A DNA stretch of 64,000 nucleotides from Bolinopsis microptera (taxonomy: Eukaryota > Ctenophora > Tentaculata > Lobata > Bolinopsidae), in contig NC_087083.1 of NCBI RefSeq assembly GCF_026151205.1, forward strand, positions 5,932,460-5,996,459. The letters are read 5' to 3'. How positions within the stretch are numbered: position 1 is the stretch's first letter; each line of letters starts with the position of its first letter. This document shows, in pieces, positions 55,934 to 64,000 of this stretch. Both the position numbers and the translations under genes were made by a program. The notes under the pieces are model-generated. The model saw only the letters and a list, made by a program, of their open reading frames with translations. It did not search any database and was not told the DNA's origin.

Positions 55934-56521
55934 ACTGGCTTCACAGAGTAAAACCTAAAACCTAGTTAATTTCTCTAATTAATTTAACTAATTAATTGGA
56001 TTAAATCGTGTGGTCAAAATTTGTCAATTATGAGACCGTTGACCACGGCTGGCCGGGGAAATTATGAATGATCAGAGACTGTTTGTGGAGCAAAACTCCC
56101 AGATTTTTATATTTGATGTGTGGGTCCTAGTATTCAGATCACTTTTTCAGAAAATTGTGTGCAGTATTGTGTTTATTATTACTTGTTGTTGTTATTATTG
56201 ACACGTGGTATATTTACTCAAAGTCTTCGACTTTAAGGCTCGTTTGAATTTGTCGATATTGTAACTGTAACTTTATCAAAGATGTGTACTTTGAAAAGTT
56301 GTATCTGAAATGTTCAGACTTACTAACTTACTGTTTTGATTTTAGTCTAATATATTTCAAATATTTCTTTGGCCGAAAAGTATGGCCTAGGCCCTCCCTT
56401 GTTTTTGTTGGGTTGGGTAATGTCGATTTTGTTTGTAACTAACTTTGATTCTATTGGGATTGGATATCTTAAATTGTGGATTGTAATTAGTTCAGCTATT
56501 TGATTTTGAAATAAATAAAAA
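55934..56521 (+). other. Probable 3' UTR of the coiled-coil gene with poly(A) signal
   Basis: The sequence after the TGA has no competing ORF and ends with AATAAATAAA at 56510-56519, a good polyadenylation signal ~580 bp from the stop. Confidence 0.55.
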
Positions 56522-56639
56522 TTATCTTATTTCTAAATGGGCCTGGGGGAGGGGGAACTCACTAAATTCACTGGATACTCCCTTTCTATTGTTTCACATT
56601 GATCAATCTATCAGTTTCCACAGCTACAAGAATTAACAC

Positions 56640-57003
56640 CGCAAAATGGGTGCCAGAATATATTAGCGCTGAAACATTGCACCTGAATACAGTACAGCCG
56701 ATAAAGAACGCAATTACTTTAAAACGACAATACAACATCACATGACACCAATTAGAAATGACCGAGTGATAAGACTACATTGTGTATGATACAACCGTAT
56801 CTGTTACGGTGACGTCACAGTGGGTGCCAGGAAAAAATGAGCTCTGAAAATTTGTACAGCAGATAAAAACACTACAATTTGAATTACTGAACACATCATC
56901 ACATGATACGACTGCAGGATAACCGCGTATCTGATGCACAGTGACGCTAAATTAACAAGCTCCGCTTACTCACCCTTCTCTTATTTTCCTCACTTGTTGC
57001 ATC
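56640..57003 (+). promoter_or_regulatory. Candidate promoter region of the small secreted gene, with CRE
   Basis: Two diverged tandem copies (GGGTGCCAG...GATAAARAC...CATCACATGA) occupy 56646-56945. A TGACGTCA (CRE) lies at 56811-56818, ~190 bp upstream of the ATG, and a pyrimidine-rich stretch is next to the start codon. No clear TATA box is seen. Confidence 0.35.
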
Positions 57004-58904
57004 ATGTTGCGTGTTTTGTTGCTTGTTTTGTTGCTCGTGCTCCAGTTTCAAAATGCGGGTGAGTTTCTGAGCTTATCCTTGATACAATGCAGAGTTTTAT
57101 AGTTATGCTCTAGGCCGATTGAAATTCTGCCTGGAAAGAGTTGGTCCCCGGGATCAGATTTTTACATGCTGTCAAATCCCACAATTCTGCTGGTTTATTA
57201 CGATATTGATTATACTTAACCATTAACTGAGTAATTGGTCACTGAATGAAGAAATATTCAGTCAAAACTATGAAATTTCGGTCCATTAGACAAAAGTTTT
57301 TTTATTTTGTAATGCTTTTATATGAAGAAACAAATAAGAAAATGAGAAAATGAACAACTTCCCATTAGCATCCAGATTATGATACACTGATAACTTTAAT
57401 GTTATCTTAATTGATTTTAATTAGTTAATTAGTTTAAATTGAATTAATTTGTTGCCAGGCTGCTACTTGGTGTGCCAGTACAACTTCTTCAGTCTTTCTC
57501 ACACCAACACGAAGTTTACCCCTGAGAAGTCGTATTATACTTTAGAGGACGCGAAATCTAACTGTAATGCGGGTAAGTCGCTTTATAATTGGTTCATAAC
57601 TGGTTCATAATTAACGTATAAATTGGTTTCTAATTAAAATATAAATCAGTATATTGTCAGATGTAAGCCGAGTTCGGAAAGTTCTATTTTTATTCACGAC
57701 TTCGAATGAAAATCCTTGTTAATTACCATAGTATACAATAGCCCCCCCCCCCCGGCACCCCCCCTCCCCCCGGCCCCCCCCCCCCCCCCCATACAATAGA
57801 TACAAGTTTTAAATTTGCTGTCAGGAATCTATCCCTGTCATGATCATGATAAAAATAACAAATAAATAGTAATCTACCTCCTGCAGATGTTGATTGTAAG
57901 TCTATCACTAAAGAGGGGAGGCCAGATTCAGATCCTTCTCCTAGATATTCTCTCCGTAAAGGTTAACTGATTATTTTAGGATTGATCTCCAACAACTGAC
58001 ATAGAACGCTGTTTTTGGTGACTGGCTTTAATTGATATTCTATTACAGTACCTATCAGTGTCAATGACTTTTTTCAACGAATCATTCCAATGTCCATAGT
58101 TGAAATAGTTGAAACAGTTGGGGTATTTCATATTTCCAATAATATTTGTGTTCGCAGGAGAGCAGACATTCAGCAGTAACGTTGAAATGTGCTGGTTAAA
58201 ATCTATTTGCCTCTCAGCAGGTTTGTCAACTTCAAGTTCAGCTGCTGTTCCACAATTCACTCACAGCTGCTGTTCCTTACTTCACTCACAGCTGCTGTTC
58301 CTTACTTCACTCACAGCTGCTGTTCCACAATTCAATCTACAATCAGTATATCACACATTAAAAGTAACTAATATTCCACTACACTATTAAGCTAGATAAT
58401 ATATATAAACTATAAACTACAATCTAGATATACCAATATAATGCTTTTAGTAAAAGGTTATAAGGTCTTGTCTAGATAAATTATATAATACTACGCTGTA
58501 TTACTATTAAAGTATTACTTATTAACTTTATCAAATCTTTTAAATTAGCTTCATTGATGAAATTATTACAAACTAAAGCTGTGTAATCGTTATAATTAGC
58601 GACAAGTATAACAAACAAGTATTAATTGTTATTAGATGACTGTTCGGTATTATAACCATAAACTATCGCTTAACCAAGATATCAAATTAAAATCCTATTC
58701 CTCAAATTACTAAATTACGCGATGATCGTTATCTCAAGTAGTTACAACTACAAATAGAACTTGAGGACGGTTTAGACTAAACCGTCCCCAAGTTCTATTT
58801 GTAGTTTTAACTTGCTTTTCCCATTTTTAAGCTTCAAATCTTAATAATATAATGGATTATTTTCAGGACCTTTAGCCTCGTATCATGAGTTTCCAAATCA
58901 ATAG
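57004..58904 (+). CDS. Small secreted cysteine-containing protein (PAN/apple-like), five exons
   Basis: Exons: 57004-57058, 57459-57572, 57887-57961, 58158-58220, 58867-58904 (TAG). Every intron has GT/AG ends and is in phase 1, as in extracellular domain genes. The product is ~114 residues: a signal peptide (MLRVLLLVLLLVLQFQNA), then a domain with six cysteines. Its pattern S-Y-Y-T-L-E-D-A-K-S-N-C-N-A-D-V-D-C-K-S-I followed by Y-S-L-R-K-G and a late W-L-K-S-I-C resembles PAN/apple modules, where a helix with CxxxxxC is followed by a strand. There is no membrane anchor, so secretion is expected. The ligand is unknown. The splice model is mine and rests on phase consistency. Confidence 0.7.
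57743..57791. repeat. C-rich tract in intron 2
   Basis: Poly-C runs are broken by GGCA and GGC. It is similar in type to the C-run at 5935-5956 and the G-run at 48318-48330. Confidence 0.9.
58239..58338 (+). repeat. 25-bp tandem repeat, four copies, CAGCTGCTGTTCC
   Basis: It lies at the start of intron 4 of the small secreted gene. Each unit contains CAGCTG (E-box type). Confidence 0.95.
58746..58806. repeat. 61-bp palindrome with 30-bp arms
   Basis: The arms differ at one base and are separated by one A. They contain GGACGGTTTAG. It lies in intron 4, ~60 bp before the last exon. Confidence 0.95.
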
Positions 58905-59460
58905 TTTATGCACCACAGCACATACCAACGGATCAGTAACCCAGCACAACACCCTCATTACAAATGAAAGAATGAAGTAAGACAAGTTTCCTGTTACCAC
59001 TACAGTTGCCTATTGTCTTGTTCCTTTGTTCGCGTGGTCCCACCTTACTTTACATTGTTAAGTTTTATTGTCTTTTGTTTTGTGAGTGAGGGTGTTATTT
59101 TGTTATACTCCCTGCTGACTGCTTGCTCGTACAGTCCTGGTAAACACTAAACAAGCTGTTCAACTATTCGACTGTAGCTTGGTTTTTTGATGTTTTTTAG
59201 CTTTGAGGTTGTTTCCAATTGCAAATGTCAATTCACTTTCTATCACTCGTATAGTCGGTTCATATTTATTTTTATTACTTAGTTTTCATCGGTTCATTCT
59301 TCTCTTTTTTCTCTTTTTACGTTTAGATGTGAGTATGAATCGTGAAAATTTGAAAAACTTGAACTTTATAACTTTTATGCCGGCTCCAAAAGCAAATGGT
59401 GTTTCTTTCAAGTAGTGTCCGGTATGGGAGTAACCGTTCTCCCAATATTCTAATTTTATA
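58905..59460. other. 3' flank of the small secreted gene
   Basis: T-rich sequence, probably partly 3' UTR. No canonical AATAAA and no further gene are seen. Confidence 0.4.
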
Positions 59461-59467
59461 CCTATCT

Positions 59468-59795
59468 AACGCTAGATACCGCTAGATGTCGCAAAAAAAA
59501 GGGGGAAATTTTATGAAAATAGCGCTATCTGTCGCCTGGCGTCAGTGCTGCGTGCTTAGCGTCATCTAGCGTCATCTAGCGTCATCTAGCGTCATATAGC
59601 GTCATATAGCGTCATATAGCGCTAGATAGCGCTAGATAGCGCTAGATAGCGCTAGATAGCGACATTCGAAAGGTGCCGTGCACTTAGCGACAATGTCGCT
59701 AATTGGCGTCATCTAGCGTCATCTAGCGTCATCTATCATCATCTGGCGATATTTCACGCTAGATGACGCTAGATGACGCTAGATGACGTCATATG
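59468..59795. repeat. 10-bp repeats AGCGTCATCT / AGCGCTAGAT in direct and inverted order
   Basis: A first block has AGCGTCATCT and AGCGTCATAT units, then AGCGCTAGAT units. After ~50 bp there are more GCGTCATCTA units, and then the reverse complement GACGCTAGAT. The whole could fold back on itself. The unit length is one helical turn. It may be the subterminal repeat region of a fold-back transposon. Confidence 0.85.
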
Positions 59796-60416
59796 TCGAA
59801 TTTCAACTATCAGTAAAGGTCCAGTTCATTTACGTTCCATTGGAAAGGCGAAATAGCACAACTTTTAGAAGCTTGAATTATTGAACTTTAAAGTTTAAAG
59901 TCGTCATGAAAACTCCTATTCTAATAAAATATAAAACTCTATAAAAAAACTTGAATAATAGTTAGTTCTTTAGAACCAACATATAGACATGAATGATGAA
60001 ACATTTAAGTACACAACCAACATTTCATGCGGTGTAGCAGTTAAAGTTGTATAGGCACGGTTAATATAGTTATTAACCATTGGAAAAGGTAACGTACTAT
60101 ACAGATACTGTGAGCATCATTTCTAATATAAATAACTCTTTCGTTTGTAACGATAATTAGCGTCATCATTTAATGTTTTGTCGTCACAATATCTTGCTGT
60201 GTATCTGAGGATTGTGACGTGCTTCCGTTTTGTTCCCGTTTTGTACGCAATTTTAACATTCATTCATTTTCTAGATCACGTGACAGATAGGTAAACTTAT
60301 AAAAATTTTAATTGTTTAAATCTTTTTAAAGACTTTTCTGGCGTATCATGATCGTCCAATGTAACTGCGAGACCGAGAGAGCCAAATAAAAAGGATTATT
60401 TTATACCGCACTATAG
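59796..60416. other. Unassigned non-coding sequence
   Basis: No gene, long repeat or RNA gene is recognised. Confidence 0.45.
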
Positions 60417-60504
60417 TTACCTGGGGACCCCAGGCTATTATATTTATGTTCATAATCATAGAATAGAGATTAGGCGGAATGACAGGCTGAGCGCCGCCCA
60501 TTAA
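60417..60504 (+). mobile_element. ~88-bp hAT-like MITE (1980-type family)
   Basis: TTACCTGGGGACCCCAGG...GCGCCGCCCATTAA. The interior matches the other copies. No clear target duplication. Confidence 0.75.
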
Positions 60505-61231
60505 TATTCTAAGTAAACCATAAACGAAACGGTCTTACTATACCGCAGAGAAACAAACCTAAGTATAAGAATATTTAATAATCTTATGAGCTTATAGTTA
60601 TGACACCCAATTCCTATATTTCGTGACCACATGCCACAATACCCTATAATTTCCTTCCTGCCAGGTACTCTCAATATACTCAAATCCATATTTTATCAAA
60701 ATAGAACCCTTCTGTAGAATGTCAATGGAAGGGTAGAAATTCCCGACAGGTGACTATTCTATGACTATACTATACTACTATACCGATACGACTATTCTGC
60801 AGATAAGATTTGTATCGTGTAATCTGTATCCTATTTATCAATTGTAGCCGCTTACCTTCTCACGAGAAGAAGTAGTTGTAAAACTACTACTATCTCATGA
60901 TATGAAAACCTCAGGAAATGTGTAAAGTTATTGTTCACTGGCGGACCAGGATGTTTGTTTCTGAGAAATAACCGACCATATAAGGTTACGTAACCATAGT
61001 AACACTACCATATAAGGTAATGTCCCCATAGTAACATTGCTATACAAGGTAATATCACCATCAGGAACAGGACTTGGATATCTGTTTACAGTTGAAATGT
61101 GTAGTTGAGTAGTCCATACAATCACGGTGATATTGTAATGCCAATGGATTATGCTCAAGTTTCAACTGTAATGGATTACACACATTACATATTACCTCCT
61201 GTATTCCGTCTTTTCCTGTGTTTCTGTATCC

Positions 61232-61312
61232 TTACCTTGGGACTTCAGGCTTTTCTGTTCATAAACATATTGAAAATTGCGAAGGAATGACAGGCTGAGA
61301 GCCGCCCAGTAA
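61232..61312 (+). mobile_element. 81-bp hAT-like MITE, duplication CTGTATCC/CTGTATTC
   Basis: TTACCTTGGG...GCCCAGTAA is flanked by 8-bp sequences that differ at one position (61224-61231 and 61313-61320). Confidence 0.75.
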
Positions 61313-61729
61313 CTGTATTCCATTTCCTGTATTTTGACTTTTCCTGTATTTCGACTTTTCCATGCTTTTGTGGATCATTGTATCGCGCCCTCTTTTGATT
61401 GTGATTTCCCCTCGAGGGTGTGGAATTGTGAGTGCTTTATTACTTTATTAATTTGTAACAAGTCATTTTTATTTTTTAGGGTTTTTGTATTGTCTATCGT
61501 TATAAACTTGTCTGTAGTCTGGGAGTCACGATTTAACTTTAGGCAGTCGTGACTCATTGTGATTGCGAGTAATTTATAAAACAATTCATGAAGATCCACA
61601 ACTGTGATAGGTTCACAATAATTGTAGTGTTGAAACGTTTTAAATCAAAGTCTTCATTGATTTGTAACTTCAAATATACCAATTCTAACAGACTATTCCA
61701 AGAGTTAATGACCAGTCTCCCTGGTTACG

Positions 61730-61857
61730 TGTTACCTAGCCACGTGCTGCAGTTATCATAGTTACCTAGTCACGTGCTGCATTTACCATATAAAGTAGTG
61801 TTCAGAGTGCTGACACCTTGTTAGAACACGCGATACTGCTATCAATATCTCCACACC
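61730..61857 (+). promoter_or_regulatory. TATA promoter with duplicated E-box module
   Basis: A ~25-bp module (TTACCTAGYCACGTGCTGCA) is present twice (61732 and 61762) and is followed directly by CATATAAAG (61788-61796). A start site would fall ~61820 and the ATG follows at 61858. The arrangement fits a compact bHLH-responsive promoter for the membrane-protein gene. Confidence 0.55.
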
Positions 61858-64000
61858 ATGAGGCTTCCGCTTATTTACCGTAAGTTATTATTACTCAGTT
61901 GTTATTAATAACAAGGTTAAGTCAAAACAATTTGTTAAGTTGATTTTATTTAATTAGATTATAAGTTTCGTATTCTATTTATTAAATCATGGAAATAATT
62001 TTTCTATAAACTATAAAATGTTATTAAATAAACTAAACTAAAGTAAAATAAACTAAACGCTCCTGACAGGGGAAGTATCTGACTACACAGTGGGTGGCGT
62101 GTGCGGGGGAGCAGTACTTCTTGGAGTTCTTCTTTCCCTCCTCTTCTGGTGGTGTTGTTGTAAACGGAAAAGTAAAAGTGCGTTTTTTTACTCCAATTCT
62201 CCTATTCACTTTTTAGCTTTAGTTTATTCAAAAGCAAACAGCCCGGATAGAACGAAAAAAATAAATAATTAGCTTTCGATTCGAACGAATTAAACTCTAA
62301 ATGAAAATCATCATAATTGGATATTTGATTGGTATTAAATAATGCTCCTCTAGAACCTTTAATGCATAATAGTATCATTCTTCTTATAAAAAAGAACAAT
62401 TTACAACGAAAAAAAACAATAACACCATTATAATTTATCTCTTTTGTAGGCTATTTTATTACATAAAAGTTTTTCAAATGTTTTTGCATGTAGTGATCGT
62501 ACTCCTCCCGTAACGTTTTATTGCCGTTTGCCAATTTCTGTCAATAGTTATGAGGCTAAACACTGCCAGTATTATAATGAAATAAAATCTACGGTCGCGC
62601 TTGCCAGTACTGTGATTCTCAGTTTAAAAAACATTTTTATAACGACCAAATTCCTTTCATTGGCAGTTTGTAGCACTTGGCGAACTGCATCATAGTTTCT
62701 AAAGCTTGTTATGTGGTTTAATTAAAATTCTAATTAATTTAATTCTAATTAATTCTTCTATATCCTCTTCTAGAACATTCTAACGGTGAAAATTACTTGG
62801 CTCCGCACCAACTCAACAGTTATGAGATCATTTGAACGTTTGAAAAAAATATTGGCTGGCACGAGAGTATAATTGGTGTATTTGGTCCTAGCTAGACGTG
62901 ACGCTTACGGGATCAATTACGTGACACATCACGTACCGTCTAGATAGGGTCTTGCTTAGGCGAGCAAATTTTAGACAACCAGCCTACTCAGCAGCTGATT
63001 CTAAGGGTCACGTGACCAGATTTACACAACACGTTACACACAGTATTTATTATTTGAGTTTTTGGTACAATACAGTAAAAGAGTAAACTACGGTTAAATC
63101 AGAAGAGAGATATAAACTTTTAGCCATCCCCAAAGAAATTAGAATTGGTTTTGAGTTTGAGTTTACGTCGCTCCCTTTTCGTACATAACGCACAAACGAA
63201 CGCACCCGCACCCGACCCACGGATTTTTCACTAATATTAAAAAGATAATCCTTCATATTATACTCTTCCAGACCCATGCGTTCACTATAATACTAGCATA
63301 AGCCCGTCTAACACTATAAAGTGGTGGGTGAATTAACTTTTTATATTGGGTCAGACTTTACCATTGTATTGTAGCATAAGCAAGATATATAACAATATTT
63401 ATTTAATTTGTGATTTTGACACCACTTGGGGGTTTAAATTTCGGAACATAAAGTTTTTAATTCTTTGCCAATTTGTTTTTCTTTATACTGGTATTCGACC
63501 CAGCCAAAAAAGTTCCAATGGTATATCTTTCACGGTTCTTGCGGAAATTCGTGTTAAAGTTTATGTCGTGGTGTCAGTAAAATGGCAACAGATATATTAT
63601 ATATTTATGAAAAGTCTTTAGCAACTGCTCTTCATAATATTTTGAATAATTTCTCAAAAAATATACACTTTCTGTGGGCCACCCTGTATACATATCGTCT
63701 TGCTTTATATAGTAAGATACCCATATAAACGGCAAAGAAGTATCATTTAAAGATTTAAATAAAACGTAATGCATAAATTTCAAGATTCTCAAAATATCTC
63801 AAAACATACCTTCGGACATACCTTACTCACCTTCTCCCCACAGATAAGCAGAAGCTGAAACGTAGACCCGCTATAAAAATGAAACAGCCGTCAATTCCGA
63901 GCCCAATCGATAAGGGAGTGATTGAACAAAGTAAAAACAACTGTTTGTTTGTTATAAAGGAGAAAGCTAATTGTCCCTTGTCTCCTGTGCCACCTCCGCT
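61858..64000 (+). CDS. Small single-pass membrane protein with CCC juxtamembrane motif (3' incomplete)
   Basis: Exons: 61858-61879, 62070-62171 and 63844 to beyond the window; both introns are GT/AG and in phase 1. The chain begins MRLPLIYREVSDYTV and then has one hydrophobic segment of ~20 residues (GGAVLLGVLLSLLFWW). C-C-C-K-R-K follows, a typical palmitoylation and stop-transfer junction. The third exon is basic, then proline-rich (PSIPSP, PLSPVPPP), consistent with a cytosolic tail that could bind SH3/WW proteins. The extracellular part is only ~14 residues and there is no cleavable signal, so the segment probably acts as a signal anchor (N-out). The family is not recognised. The very long second intron (~1.7 kb) holds nothing identifiable. 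Confidence 0.6.
62172..63843. other. Intron 2 of the membrane-protein gene
   Basis: AT-rich, with chance ORFs only. GTCACGTGACC is at ~63007. Confidence 0.5.

Noticed and set aside
1-64000. tRNA, rRNA or snRNA genes
   Set aside because: No stretch with paired A/B boxes, cloverleaf arms or recognisable rRNA/snRNA sequence was found by eye; a covariance-model scan would be decisive.

Overview
This is a window of AT-rich animal nuclear DNA. The evidence is spliced genes with GT/AG introns, secreted Ly6/uPAR-type proteins with GPI signals, CR1/L2-like LINEs, hAT-, pogo- and TTAA-type DNA transposons, Helitron-like units and many minisatellites. The exact organism cannot be read from the sequence. 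A non-vertebrate metazoan fits, and a cnidarian is my low-confidence guess. There is no prokaryotic gene organisation.

Left part (1-20 kb): the tail of a LINE, a fold-back element, a TTAA-flanked MITE with a smaller MITE nested in it, a very long CCCT repeat and a dead LINE ORF1. Then comes a cluster of three single-exon paralogues on the + strand (6520, 11055, 18488). Each encodes a secreted, probably GPI-anchored protein with two ten-cysteine LU (Ly6/uPAR, three-finger) domains. Between the second and third lies a head-to-tail array of six ~300-bp Helitron-like units (14575-16488), inserted exactly between A and T of another repeat. A hAT element with a perfect 8-bp target duplication sits just upstream of the third paralogue.

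Middle (20-36.6 kb): no convincing host gene. It is a nest of DNA transposons inside one another, a 68-bp perfect inverted repeat, a 365-bp element present in two identical copies, decayed LINE pieces, and a 149-bp-periodic array followed by inverted copies of its core motif.

36.6-42.7 kb: an almost complete LINE on the minus strand. ORF2 (endonuclease plus reverse transcriptase) has one frameshift. ORF1 is intact and joins an AlkB-like 2-oxoglutarate/Fe(II) dioxygenase domain to an SGNH hydrolase domain, with the key residues of both present. This is the most unusual coding feature here.

42.7-56 kb: a 12-exon coiled-coil gene reconstructed by splice sites and matching phases (at least 769 residues). 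It has an NLS and CDK-type sites near the visible N-terminus, and its introns are swollen by minisatellites. 57.0-58.9 kb: a five-exon gene for a small secreted cysteine-containing protein, all introns in phase 1. 61.86 kb to the window end: the start of a gene for a small single-pass membrane protein with a Cys-Cys-Cys juxtamembrane motif, behind a TATA box and a duplicated E-box module; it runs off the window.
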